Source of the DNA: Deltaproteobacteria bacterium
GTDB taxonomy: Bacteria; Desulfobacterota; Binatia; Binatales; Binataceae
Direction: 5' to 3'
NCBI GenBank assembly: GCA_021799555.1
Contig: JAJZAG010000055.1
Span: 1 to 14,846 of the forward strand
Length of the DNA: 14,846 nucleotides
The notes under the pieces are model-generated. The model was not told the DNA's origin. It did no database searches and was given only the letters and a program-made list of their open reading frames with translations. A program made the position numbers and the translations under genes. The stretch's first letter is position 1. Each line of letters opens with the position of its first letter. Positions 1-7,040 of this stretch are shown in pieces.

Positions 1-297
1 GAACCGGCCAACCAGATCCGAGCCGGTCAGGTCCTCGTGGCAAGCCACCGTAATCAATTCATTGGGGCCGCTTTCGAGGACGGAAAGCTGATGGGCCATG
101 TGCTCGACAAAGCGGGTTTTCCCGCATCCAGTCGGTCCCTTGAGCAGAACGGGCAGACGCGCGCTGTACGCGGCGGTGAAGATTTGCACTTCATCGGCAA
201 TTGGCAAGTAAAAGGGCGCGCTGGCGGGATCGAGGTGTTTGACCTCGGGGCCGTCAGCCTTGGAACGTGTATCGAATTTTTTGAGCTCAATTCCCAT
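1..297 (-). CDS. CbbQ/NirQ/NorQ-type AAA+ ATPase, N-terminal part (runs off window)
   Basis: The first 99 residues are visible; the rest lies beyond base 1. A Walker A motif GPTGCGKT sits at residues 54-61, preceded by a segment (about residues 28-53) typical of the CbbQ/NirQ/NorQ/GpvN branch of MoxR-like ATPases, and followed by TVACHEDLTGSDLVGRF, which matches the conserved 'ACxEDxTxxDLxGRF' stretch of that family. Known members work with a VWA-domain partner (CbbO, NorD) to activate or insert metal into Rubisco, nitric oxide reductase or similar enzymes. The target here cannot be told because the downstream partner gene is outside the window. The ATG at 297 has an AGGTG ribosome-binding site a few bases upstream, and a sigma70-like promoter lies at 360-389, so the gene is probably transcribed separately from cysS. 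Family assignment is firm; specific role is open. Confidence 0.88.
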   Translation of the reverse strand, partial: MGIELKKFDTRSKADGPEVKHLDPASAPFYLPIADEVQIFTAAYSARLPVLLKGPTGCGKTRFVEHMAHQLSVLESGPNELITVACHEDLTGSDLVGRF

Positions 298-359
298 CAA
301 TCACCTTTTGCGCATCGATTTGCGCTGGCGGCCATAAAGCCGCGTCCGGTCAAGGCGCG

Positions 360-389
360 ATTGTAAGAGAGCAGGGGCGCAAGGTTCAA
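360..389 (-). promoter_or_regulatory. Sigma70-like promoter for the CbbQ-type ATPase
   Basis: On the minus strand TTGAAC (389-384) is followed after 18 bases by TACAAT (365-360), each differing from the consensus hexamer by one or two bases. The start point would fall near 353, giving a leader of about 55 bases before the ATG at 297. It sits in the 120-base gap after cysS and points the right way. This was read by eye only. Confidence 0.55.
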
Positions 390-417
390 GGCGCGTAAAC
401 CGTCTTTGCGGCGCACT

Positions 418-1845
418 TTAAGCGTGGCGGAGCTGGTAGACAGTGGTTCCATCACGATTATCCTTTACTTCGTAGCCGCGTGCTTCGAGGTCCGCGCGCA
501 ACTGATCGGCCCGTTTGAAATCGCGTGACTTTCGCGCGGCGGTGCGAGCGTCAATTAGCGCCTGAATTTCCACCGGGATAGCCGAGTTCGCCGCGGCGGT
601 TTGAGTTTCGGCCAGTCCGAGACCCAACACCCGGTCGAATGCGCCGAGCGTGTTCCAGATATTATAGTCGCCGCGGCGATATGCTTCGGCAACGAGTTCG
701 AGCGCGACCGCGAGGGCCTGTGGAGTGTTGAGGTCGTTGTTGAGCGCATCGAGAAAGCGCTCGCGATATTCGCAAGAGAACTCAGCGTCCGAGGAATTCG
801 AAACCGCCCCAGCGGGAATGCTGCGCGCGAACTCGCGGAAATAATCGAGGTTGGATTGCGCGGCGCGCAAACCGTCGTCGCTAAGCGCCAACTCCGAACG
901 GTACTTCGCGCCCATGCAGAAAATCCGGAACGCGAGCGGATCGATTCCCATCGCAATGACATCGGACAAGAGCGGAAACTTGCCCGCGCTCTTCGAAATT
1001 TTCGCGCCTTCCTTGCCGGTCAGAAACGCGTTGTGGACAAAATAGCGGACGAATGGATGATGCGTCGCGCTTTCGGATTGCGCGATCTCGTTCTCGTGAT
1101 GAATCGGAATATGGTCCATCCCGCCGGTGTGGATATCTATGGTTTCGCCCAGGTATTTCATTGACATCGCGGAGCACTCGATATGCCATCCGGGATAGCC
1201 ACGCCCCCATGGCGAATCCCACTGCATCAGGTGATGCGGTTGCGCGAGCACCCATAGCGCGAAATCGTGGGGGCTTTTCTTGTCTGCGGAATGCTCGAGG
1301 CGCTGCGCCGCGTTTTGCTCATCGAGGCTTTGGCGCGAGAGACGTCCGGCGCGATTTTCGCCGCGGTACTTCTCAACGTCGAAATAGACGCCGGAGGGCG
1401 TCACATACGCCATCCCGGCTGCGATAATTCGTTCGATCAGTTCGATCATCGCGTCTATATGTTCCGTCGCCCGGCACCATACGAGCGGCGGCTCGACGTG
1501 AATCGCCGCGAGATCATCTTGGAACAGCTTCAGATAGAAATCTGCGACCTCGAGCGGGGATTTGTGTTGTTCGCGCGCGGTCTTTTCGATCTTGTCCTCG
1601 CCGGCGTCCTGGTCGGAAGTCATGTGGCCAACGTCGGTTACGTTGATTACGTGGCGGACCGTGTAGCCGTTATATTCCAGTGCACGGCGCAGAAAGTCCC
1701 AACACAAGTACGCGCGCAAGTTGCCGAGATGCTGCGGCAGGTAGACGGTCGGGCCGCACGAGTACAGCGATACCTCGGGCGGATGTTGCGGCAGGAATTT
1801 CTCGACCGAGCGCGACAGCGTGTTGTAGATGAAAAACGGCTTCAC
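418..1845 (-). CDS. cysS: Cysteinyl-tRNA synthetase
   Basis: A 475-residue class Ia aminoacyl-tRNA synthetase that charges tRNA-Cys with cysteine in the cytoplasm. The HIGH-type motif is HLGN (residues 39-42) and the KMSKS-type motif is KISKS (282-286). The four expected zinc ligands are present: C30 in YSCGPTVY, C224 in WHIECSAMS, and H249 and E253 in HHENE. Length matches the family (about 460-480). The DALR-type and C-terminal anticodon-binding regions follow to the end. The only available start is a GTG at 1845, because a TAA stop lies seven codons upstream in frame. No Shine-Dalgarno sequence is visible before it, and the best promoter match (1861-1890) would give a leader of only about 9 bases. 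It is divergent from the SnoaL-like gene at 1998. Identification is secure. Confidence 0.97.
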   Translation of the reverse strand: MKPFFIYNTLSRSVEKFLPQHPPEVSLYSCGPTVYLPQHLGNLRAYLCWDFLRRALEYNGYTVRHVINVTDVGHMTSDQDAGEDKIEKTAREQHKSPLEVADFYLKLFQDDLAAIHVEPPLVWCRATEHIDAMIELIERIIAAGMAYVTPSGVYFDVEKYRGENRAGRLSRQSLDEQNAAQRLEHSADKKSPHDFALWVLAQPHHLMQWDSPWGRGYPGWHIECSAMSMKYLGETIDIHTGGMDHIPIHHENEIAQSESATHHPFVRYFVHNAFLTGKEGAKISKSAGKFPLLSDVIAMGIDPLAFRIFCMGAKYRSELALSDDGLRAAQSNLDYFREFARSIPAGAVSNSSDAEFSCEYRERFLDALNNDLNTPQALAVALELVAEAYRRGDYNIWNTLGAFDRVLGLGLAETQTAAANSAIPVEIQALIDARTAARKSRDFKRADQLRADLEARGYEVKDNRDGTTVYQLRHA

Positions 1846-1860
1846 GGCAGTGAGCCAACT

Positions 1861-1890
1861 ATTTTATCGCGCGCGCGCCCCTCGAAACAA
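1861..1890 (-). promoter_or_regulatory. Possible cysS promoter with very short leader
   Basis: On the minus strand TTGTTT (1890-1885), 18 bases, then TAAAAT (1866-1861). The -10 is good (5 of 6) and the -35 is weak. Transcription would begin near 1854, only about 9 bases before the GTG start, so cysS may be translated from a near-leaderless message. Eye-read only; the intervening run of GC alternation is low in complexity. Confidence 0.35.
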
Positions 1891-1934
1891 CGCGCCGTTC
1901 GCGCAAGCAGAGTATTGATGCGCATGCGGCCTCA

Positions 1935-1961
1935 TTGACGGAAACGATTTTCGCTTATTAG
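1935..1961 (+). promoter_or_regulatory. Possible promoter for the SnoaL-like gene
   Basis: TTGACG (1935-1940) and TATTAG (1956-1961) are separated by 15 bases, shorter than the optimum of 17. They lie in the 152-base divergent region between cysS and the gene at 1998, giving a leader of about 30 bases. The -35 is good and the -10 is 4 of 6, so this is a tentative call. Confidence 0.35.
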
Positions 1962-1997
1962 GCTTTCACAGGTATTCGCCACAAGAGGGCCGAGATC

Positions 1998-2393
1998 GTG
2001 GACAACAAAGAGATATTTCGCCACTACCAGGACGCACTGTACGATGAAGACACGCTCGGCCAGGTACTGACTGCTGATTTTATCGCGCACGACCTGCCAC
2101 CGCCTGGCGGCCGGGATGCGCTGATTGCCTTTCGAAAAGCGGTGAACCGCGCGACCAGTAATCCGAAACACGCGATTTTGGACCTTATCGCGCAGGGCGA
2201 TCGAGTTGCGGCTCGGATCAAGTCAGAATCAACGCACACCGGAGTGTTTGCAGGCGTTGCGCCGACCGGGAAGCGAATCGCTTTTGAGATTTTCGAAATT
2301 GTGCGAATCGCCGACGGCAAGATCGCCGAACGATGGGCGGCGCTGCGTCCGAGCGTCTCCGAACTTATCCAGCAGCTTCGCGAGCGGAAGTGA
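1998..2393 (+). CDS. SnoaL/NTF2-like (ester cyclase-type) protein
   Basis: A 131-residue protein of the SnoaL-like, NTF2-fold superfamily. The N-terminal helices (residues 1-30) lead into the FIAHDLPPPGGRDAL segment, which corresponds to the 'ylxHdp..GrealxxFl' signature of SnoaL/ester-cyclase proteins. The pattern GDRVAARIKSESTHTGVFAG (65-85) and the FEIFEIVRIADGKIAERW strand-turn-strand near residue 110 complete the fold. Family members range from polyketide cyclases and ketosteroid isomerase-like enzymes to small-molecule binders with no known activity, so no substrate can be given. The start is a GTG at 1998 with AGAGGG (1984-1989) at a suitable distance. It stands alone, divergent from cysS and convergent with the DCC-family gene, so context offers no further clue. 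Confidence 0.8.
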   Translation: MDNKEIFRHYQDALYDEDTLGQVLTADFIAHDLPPPGGRDALIAFRKAVNRATSNPKHAILDLIAQGDRVAARIKSESTHTGVFAGVAPTGKRIAFEIFEIVRIADGKIAERWAALRPSVSELIQQLRERK

Positions 2394-2407
2394 AAATATC
2401 GGAAGAT

Positions 2408-2436
2408 TCTCAGCTCTGGCGGCCTCAATGCTGAGA
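2408..2436. terminator. Possible hairpin between convergent genes
   Basis: TCTCAGC (2408-2414) and GCTGAGA (2430-2436) are perfect inverted copies around a 15-base loop. They lie between the end of the SnoaL-like gene (2393) and the last codons of the convergent DCC-family gene (stop at 2425). The position suits a two-way terminator, but neither side is followed by a proper T-run, and one arm is inside a coding region, so the call is weak. Confidence 0.3.
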
Positions 2437-2865
2437 GGTAGATGCCTTGCGCAGGCGGCCTTGGGCGTCGCGATTGTAGCGGCTGGCGGCAATTCGCTTG
2501 TATTGCCGGTCAGCAAGCCACGCGTAGCCCGGTACGTACCAGAGATAGGCCAACAATCCGCGCACTCCGCTCTGCATCCGCAAGATCTGGTTGATCGCGC
2601 GGGCGCCGCGATAGACCTGCCCGCGATCGTCAACTGCGTGAAGTTCTTCGAGCAGCGCTTCCAGCGCAAGCTCCGGAAACTGGGCGCGCGCCTCGGGATT
2701 ATGCAGGTCGAGCGCCTCGATCATCCCCGAGTTGTCGAAGTGGCGCACGCCCTCGACGCTGGTACGGCACATCTCGCACGAACCGTCGTAGAGGATCGCA
2801 AGCTTTCCCGCCGAGGCTCTACCAACCCGCCCAGGAGCGGCGCTTTTCTGCCGCAGCGCGCTCAC
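2425..2865 (-). CDS. DCC-family thiol-disulfide oxidoreductase (DUF393)
   Basis: A 146-residue protein of the DCC/DUF393 family, named for its D-x-C-C motif and thought to have a thioredoxin-like redox role. The signature LAILYDGSCEMC lies at residues 22-33, with the CxxC pair at C30 and C33. The conserved middle (RGARAINQILR, about 86-96) and the C-terminal RQYKRIAASRYN match the family's usual tail. I place the start at the GTG at 2865, because it overlaps the TGA stop of the upstream LeuA-domain gene as GTGA, a classic arrangement for translational coupling. The frame stays open to 3000, but that extra part lies wholly within the neighbouring gene. No clear ribosome-binding site is seen before the GTG, which fits coupling. 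Physiological substrate is unknown for the family. No signal peptide is evident, so it is probably cytoplasmic. Confidence 0.85.
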   Translation of the reverse strand: MSALRQKSAAPGRVGRASAGKLAILYDGSCEMCRTSVEGVRHFDNSGMIEALDLHNPEARAQFPELALEALLEELHAVDDRGQVYRGARAINQILRMQSGVRGLLAYLWYVPGYAWLADRQYKRIAASRYNRDAQGRLRKASTSQH

Positions 2866-3377
2866 CGGCGTGACAGGCGCGGATTCCCGCCCATCCGGCG
2901 CAGCTTGAGATTCTCGGTGTAGATGCGCCACTCGTAGCCGTCGAGCAGCGACTTCCATCCCGCTTCGACGGTGTTGGCCGACTTGGCAAGCGTCGTCCAA
3001 GTGTGATGGCCATCGGAGAACTTTTTTACCGATACCACTTCGGCCTCTGTCGAGTCGCCACTGGCGTGCGTGTAGGTCTCGATGACTCTGACACTGTCGA
3101 GGAACGGGAAGTACTTGAGGAGCGCCTTGCGCAACGCGACGTCGAGGGCGTGAACCACGCCGACTCCGCTTGCGGCTTCGGTTTCCTCGACCGCGCCGAT
3201 TCGGATCACAACGGTCGCGTCGATTGTGGCCTTGCCGTCAAAGAGATCGTCAATCACGCGGCGGCGGACGATCTCGAACGGGGCGACGTAATCGCGCGAG
3301 GTGCGCAATTCCGACAGTTCGCGGGAGGCTTGCGGCGCCTCGGCCTCGTAAAAATCCGTCTGTCGTTCTGGACTCAT
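2862..3377 (-). CDS. Stand-alone LeuA/CimA-type regulatory (dimerisation) domain protein
   Basis: A 171-residue protein that corresponds to the C-terminal allosteric domain of 2-isopropylmalate/citramalate synthases, without the catalytic TIM barrel. Residues 30-42 (YVAPFEIVRRRVI) match the linker entering the domain in CimA. Then come ATIDATVVIRIG (50-61), SGVGVVHALDVALRKAL (70-86), corresponding to the 'G.GPVxALDxALRKAL' motif, and a final stretch with WTTLAKSANTVEAGWKSLLDG (127-147), matching 'WGTVGVSxNIIEASWxALxDS'. In the full enzymes this domain binds the feedback inhibitor and mediates dimerisation. What it does alone is unknown. I choose the ATG at 3377, not the one at 3449, because AGGTG (3389-3385) precedes it and a strong promoter (3402-3430) lies between the two. 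It is the first gene of a pair with the DCC protein. No catalytic part is nearby, so it is an orphan domain, not an interrupted gene. Confidence 0.82.
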   Translation of the reverse strand: MSPERQTDFYEAEAPQASRELSELRTSRDYVAPFEIVRRRVIDDLFDGKATIDATVVIRIGAVEETEAASGVGVVHALDVALRKALLKYFPFLDSVRVIETYTHASGDSTEAEVVSVKKFSDGHHTWTTLAKSANTVEAGWKSLLDGYEWRIYTENLKLRRMGGNPRLSRR

Positions 3378-3401
3378 GTTGCGGCACCTGACTCTCAGCG
3401 G

Positions 3402-3430
3402 ATTATCATAACCACGCCTTAGCCTTTCAA
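3402..3430 (-). promoter_or_regulatory. Strong sigma70-like promoter for the LeuA-domain/DCC pair
   Basis: On the minus strand TTGAAA (3430-3425) and GATAAT (3407-3402) are spaced exactly 17 bases apart; each hexamer matches the consensus at five of six positions. Transcription would start near 3395, about 18 bases before the ATG at 3377, with the AGGTG ribosome-binding site in between. This is one of the best promoter matches in the window and fixes the start of the LeuA-domain gene. Confidence 0.65.
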
Positions 3431-3484
3431 GCCCGTTCGGCAATCCCATATGGTTGACTTATGGGGCGAAGCGGGAATCTTTAC

Positions 3485-5671
3485 ATGGGCAAGGAGATCT
3501 CGCGCCTGAACGCTGTCGATAACCGCGCATCGCAATTCTCCGCGCACACTTCCCGCGGGCGCCGCGCTGCAGTTGCACTTACGATATTCGCACTCGCGGC
3601 AATTTGCACCGCTCCCATCGCCCGCGCTGCCAACGTCAGCGTGCCGATCACTGTCGATTACCTGACGCTTACGGCCGCGCTCAAAGCGCAGATTTACACC
3701 GCGCCGGGCGGCAGGGCGGCGCTTTGGAGCGGCCTCGACAACTGCCAGTTCCTGTATGCGGAAAATCCTGCCTTCTCCTCGGCGAGTCCGCGTCTGCGTC
3801 TGGAAACGGCGGCCAGTCTTGGGCTTGGCGTGAGTTTTGCCGGGCGCTGCGTCAGCCCGATTGCGTGGAGCGGGATAGTCGAAGCCGAATCTGCGCCGTA
3901 CATCGCATCCGGGACGCGCTTAAAGCTCAAGGTCGTCGATTTGAATCTTTACAACGCGGCGCACCAGAAGACACTTATTGCGGGTAAAGGCTTCGATTTG
4001 ATCAAGCAATACCTGATTCCCCAGATCGAGACGTTTACCTACGATTTGAGTCCCGCCATCCAACAGCTTGGCGCTCTGGCCGAGGATGCCTCGACACCAG
4101 AGGTCTCGGCGCGTATCCGTGCAGCAATTCTGACCGTCCACGCCGAGCCGCAGGTCGAGGTACTCGACGAGGGCGTTCGTATCACGCTCGTGATCACCGT
4201 ACCGAATTTACCGCTGGCCGCGGCGACCGGAACCCCGGCCGCCGCATCGCCCACGCCGGCCGAGATTGCGGCGTTTCAGAATCAGCTCAATCAATGGGAC
4301 GCTTTTCTGGTATTCACGGTCAAGAAGCTTGGTGCGGGCGTCGGCGACGATCGGTTCCGCGATCAGCTTATGCGGATTTTGATCGAAAGCCGCTACCGTC
4401 TCGTCGCCGCGCTCAAGCAGCCGCCCTCAAGCGCCGGTCCCGACCCTGTACGATCCCTGTTCCTCGACACGTGGCGCAAGCTTGGCGCTGCTGTGCATGA
4501 CGCGGCGGCTCGCGGAAAACTTGGAGCGCAGGACTTACAGTTCCTGTCGTTCATCTCGGCGGGCGACGCGCTCTTTGCTCTGGACGAGGCCGCACCGGCC
4601 CTTGGGATGCGGGTGTCGGCTGCGGATTTGAGGCAGCTTGCACATATCATGGCCCCCAAAGCGACGGGCGATCCGCTGGAGTTCAATTTCGACGAAGACC
4701 AAGGTCTCAAAAAGACCTTTGGCATAACCGAGCCGCTGTCGAGTCCTCCCGCAACGAGTCCAGGCGAAACAGGATCGCTTTCCGCGGCACCGTCGCAAGT
4801 TTCACCCGGCACGGCGCCTGCGTTTTCGGAGTCCAGTATAGGAGCGTCTTCGGCACGCACGTCGGCGAGTCCTTCGTCAACGCCGGCCGCAACGTCGGAA
4901 ACACCAGCCGCAACGCCCGAGCCACTCGTCCCGACGCCGCCAACGCTGTCGCCCGCCCCGACGCCGCACGCGGCGACCGGGCGGTGGTTACAAATTCCCC
5001 TGTGGCTGATCGAGCCAACTGATGCCTCCGCCGCCGAAACCAACATCGTCCCGGAACTTAAACAGGTTGCGCAGCAACTCAGGCGCGTGGTCGTAAATCG
5101 AAACAATGCGCAGCGCTACCGCGATGCGATGGACCGTTTGCTGACGCTCAGCACTGAGTTCGAGCTTCAGGACTCGAAGCTAGCGTCGCCGTACGCGCCG
5201 GCATTCCGGCTCCTGGTAAAAAGCGCGGCGTGGCAGGAAAGCTGCTGGCGGCAATTCGTGCGCGTGGGTGATCGCGTCACTTGGCTCGAGAGCTCGACCG
5301 GCGATATCGGCCTGATGCAGGTGAATAAGCACGTATGGCGCGGCTTCTACAACCTGGAGAAGCTGCGCTGGGACGTTCTGTACAACGCGGGCGCGGGCGC
5401 GCAGATTCTTAGCGGAATGCTCAAAGGCGTCGTGGCGCGGCCGCATCTCGACCCCGTGCGTAATAACACGATCGCACTCGCGCGTTCGGCGTACGCCGCG
5501 TATAACGGTGGTCCGGACGCATACAACCGATGGCGAGTGCCGTCGCGCGAGAGCGCGCGGGCACGCGCAATCGACGCCGCTTACGCAAAAAAGCTTCGTG
5601 CGGTCGAGCGGCGCGATCCGATCGATATCCTCACCTGCGCCAGCCAGTGGGGTCATCCTTCCGGGGAATAG
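3485..5671 (+). CDS. Secreted lytic transglycosylase (SLT domain) with large N-terminal extension
   Basis: A 728-residue exported protein. A basic N-terminus (RGRR, 24-27) is followed by a hydrophobic core and an ARA cleavage site near residue 48, a typical Sec signal peptide. Residues about 50-410 form a region I cannot assign; it mixes beta-rich and helical stretches. A Pro/Ser/Thr/Ala-rich linker covers about 419-499. The C-terminal goose-lysozyme-like SLT domain (about 555-715) has the catalytic glutamate E585 in WQES, GLMQV at 609-613 and AYNGGP at 672-677, the standard motif order. Such enzymes cleave peptidoglycan between MurNAc and GlcNAc, forming 1,6-anhydroMurNAc, in the periplasm. 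I prefer the ATG at 3485 (GGGA eight bases upstream) to the one at 3461, which has no ribosome-binding site and would add eight residues. It is unusually long for the family. Neighbours do not suggest a secretion or conjugation system. Confidence 0.88.
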   Translation: MGKEISRLNAVDNRASQFSAHTSRGRRAAVALTIFALAAICTAPIARAANVSVPITVDYLTLTAALKAQIYTAPGGRAALWSGLDNCQFLYAENPAFSSASPRLRLETAASLGLGVSFAGRCVSPIAWSGIVEAESAPYIASGTRLKLKVVDLNLYNAAHQKTLIAGKGFDLIKQYLIPQIETFTYDLSPAIQQLGALAEDASTPEVSARIRAAILTVHAEPQVEVLDEGVRITLVITVPNLPLAAATGTPAAASPTPAEIAAFQNQLNQWDAFLVFTVKKLGAGVGDDRFRDQLMRILIESRYRLVAALKQPPSSAGPDPVRSLFLDTWRKLGAAVHDAAARGKLGAQDLQFLSFISAGDALFALDEAAPALGMRVSAADLRQLAHIMAPKATGDPLEFNFDEDQGLKKTFGITEPLSSPPATSPGETGSLSAAPSQVSPGTAPAFSESSIGASSARTSASPSSTPAATSETPAATPEPLVPTPPTLSPAPTPHAATGRWLQIPLWLIEPTDASAAETNIVPELKQVAQQLRRVVVNRNNAQRYRDAMDRLLTLSTEFELQDSKLASPYAPAFRLLVKSAAWQESCWRQFVRVGDRVTWLESSTGDIGLMQVNKHVWRGFYNLEKLRWDVLYNAGAGAQILSGMLKGVVARPHLDPVRNNTIALARSAYAAYNGGPDAYNRWRVPSRESARARAIDAAYAKKLRAVERRDPIDILTCASQWGHPSGE

Positions 5672-5701
5672 GCCCGCGCGCCCGAGCCGCGCCCGCCGCT
5701 G

Positions 5702-6457
5702 TCACATTGCGAGTCCGCCATCCACGTTGATGACGGCTCCGGTCACGTAAGACGCGGCGTCGGAGAGTAGGAACGCCGCCATCGGCGCGACGTCCGTTAC
5801 AAGGCCAAAGCGCCCAAGCGGGATCATCGCGAGCGCCTGCGCCTTGTTCTCGGGGGGCAGAGCGGCGGTCATATCGGTTTCGATAAATCCCAGCGCGAGC
5901 GCATTGGCGCGCACGCCCATGCGGCCTACTTCTTTCGCAAGTGATTTCGTAAGCCCGATCACTCCGGCCTTGGCGGCGGAGTAGTTCGCTTGGCCGGGCA
6001 ACCCGATGAGACCGCTCACCGAGGTAATGTTCAGAATCGAGCCGCGCTTCGCCTTCATCATCATGAATGCCGCGGCGCGCACGAAGTTGAAGGAGCCGGT
6101 CAGATTGGTCCGGATTACTTCGGCCCAATCCTCTTCGCTCATCATCACCAGGACCTTGTCGCGCGTGATACCGGCGTTGTTGACCAAGCCGTCGATCGCG
6201 CCGAACTCTTTTTTGACCGCGGTGACCATCTCGCGGACGGACTTGAAGTCACCAACGTCGCATTTGAAGGCGAGAGATTGGGCGCCGAGCGCGTCGAGTT
6301 CGGTTTTAACCTCGGCGGCCTGCGCTTCGCTTTTGACGTAATTGAAGGCTATCCGCGCACCATGCCGCGCACATTCGAGCGCGATCGCCTTGCCAATTCC
6401 GCGCGTGGCGCCGGTTACGATAATTCCCTTGCCGTCGAGATCTTTCAATTCAGCCAC
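5702..6457 (-). CDS. fabG: 3-oxoacyl-ACP reductase (FabG-type SDR)
   Basis: A 251-residue classical short-chain dehydrogenase/reductase. The NADP(H)-binding motif TGATRGIG is at 15-22, NNAG at 93-96, a conserved Asn at 118, and the catalytic set S146, Y159, K163 has the exact 13- and 4-residue spacing. The C-terminal SYVTGAVINVDGG segment is typical of FabG. It reduces 3-oxoacyl-ACP in fatty acid synthesis; an acetoacetyl-CoA reductase role (PhaB-like) is also possible, since a PHA synthase lies elsewhere in the window, but they are not adjacent. One small oddity is LGFIETDM where most family members have PGFIETDM. The frame is open upstream, but I choose the GTG at 6457, giving the usual VAELKDLDGK start; a TTG at 6463 is possible. 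It starts 22 bases after the stop of the upstream gene, so the two are probably cotranscribed. Confidence 0.9.
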   Translation of the reverse strand: MAELKDLDGKGIIVTGATRGIGKAIALECARHGARIAFNYVKSEAQAAEVKTELDALGAQSLAFKCDVGDFKSVREMVTAVKKEFGAIDGLVNNAGITRDKVLVMMSEEDWAEVIRTNLTGSFNFVRAAAFMMMKAKRGSILNITSVSGLIGLPGQANYSAAKAGVIGLTKSLAKEVGRMGVRANALALGFIETDMTAALPPENKAQALAMIPLGRFGLVTDVAPMAAFLLSDAASYVTGAVINVDGGLAM

Positions 6458-6479
6458 CTTCAAGTCCGCAACCGCGGAT

Positions 6480-7040
6480 TTATTCTTCGGAATCGAATCG
6501 CCCGGCTTCGCGTTCGAGCGCTCCGCGATATTGCCCGATATACGACAGGTAATTGAAGCCGAACGCGCGCTCAAGTTCGGCGTCATAGGACGGCTGCTCG
6601 CCGCCCAAGGCAACAACCAACTGCGTGTAAAGCATCCACTCTTCCGAGCGCGGCGCTTTGCGAAGTTTGTCGCGCCCGAGCATCACTTTGATTGGATCGC
6701 TTCCTACGACGGCCGCGAGCAACGGGATTAACTCGCTTTCGTTCTTCGCAAACTCGCCGCGCACGAACAAGTTGACCGAGAAGATGAGCATCGCGACCAG
6801 ACACGATTCAACGTTCTGGGGCGCGGCGCGATCGCGATAGCGCTCGAGCGGGCCACCGCGTCCAACTGCGTAGGCCAGGAACTCCGCGTTCGCGTCGATG
6901 AGCGTCGAAATGAATCCCACCGCCTGCGGCGCTCCGAATTGAGCGAGCCGCGAGCGCATCGCGCGTATCGCCGGACGCGCATTGCGGCGCATGAAGCGCC
7001 GGCGCGCCGGAGAGAGCCAGAAGATCAGCGCCGCAAGCAT
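6480..7040 (-). CDS. Hypothetical protein, possible membrane or helical protein
   Basis: A 186-residue protein that I do not recognise. The N-terminus has a short hydrophobic run (LAALIFWL) followed by a very basic stretch (RRRFMRRNARPAIRAMRSR, residues 13-31), which could be a membrane anchor with a cytoplasmic basic tail or an amphipathic helix. A second hydrophobic stretch, CLVAMLIFSVNLFV, lies near residues 79-92. The rest is probably helical and ends in an acidic tail. The ATG at 7040 is the first start after an in-frame stop five codons upstream; the ATG at 6992 (residue 17) is an alternative, and no good ribosome-binding site marks either. It is the probable first gene of a pair with fabG, 22 bases away. 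Codon use is like that of its neighbours and the reading frame excludes the opposite strand, so I believe it is coding. Confidence 0.6.
   Translation of the reverse strand: MLAALIFWLSPARRRFMRRNARPAIRAMRSRLAQFGAPQAVGFISTLIDANAEFLAYAVGRGGPLERYRDRAAPQNVESCLVAMLIFSVNLFVRGEFAKNESELIPLLAAVVGSDPIKVMLGRDKLRKAPRSEEWMLYTQLVVALGGEQPSYDAELERAFGFNYLSYIGQYRGALEREAGRFDSEE

Noticed and set aside
601..1164. Plus-strand open frame of 187 codons inside cysS
   Set aside because: It is antisense to a securely identified gene, and its product has no recognisable domain. GC-rich codon use readily opens such frames.
1267..1938. Plus-strand open frame of 223 codons over the 5' half of cysS
   Set aside because: Shadow of cysS on the opposite strand, with no ribosome-binding site and no family features.
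2206..2922. Plus-strand open frame of 238 codons
   Set aside because: Overlaps the end of the SnoaL-like gene and runs antisense to the DCC-family gene; no protein-like pattern.
2866..3000. Longer start for the DCC-family protein
   Set aside because: The added residues lie wholly within the LeuA-domain gene in another frame and look like shadow sequence; the GTGA overlap gives a natural start at 2865.
3378..3449. Longer start (ATG 3449) for the LeuA-domain gene
   Set aside because: It has no ribosome-binding site and lies upstream of the strong promoter at 3402-3430, so a transcript from that promoter could not include it.
4393..5106. Minus-strand open frame of 237 codons rich in Gly, Ala and Ser
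   Set aside because: It is the reverse reading of the Pro/Ser/Thr linker of the lytic transglycosylase; the low-complexity composition explains it.
6458..6616. N-terminal extension of FabG
   Set aside because: The extension overlaps the 3' end of the upstream hypothetical gene and has no FabG similarity; the normal start sequence appears at 6457.
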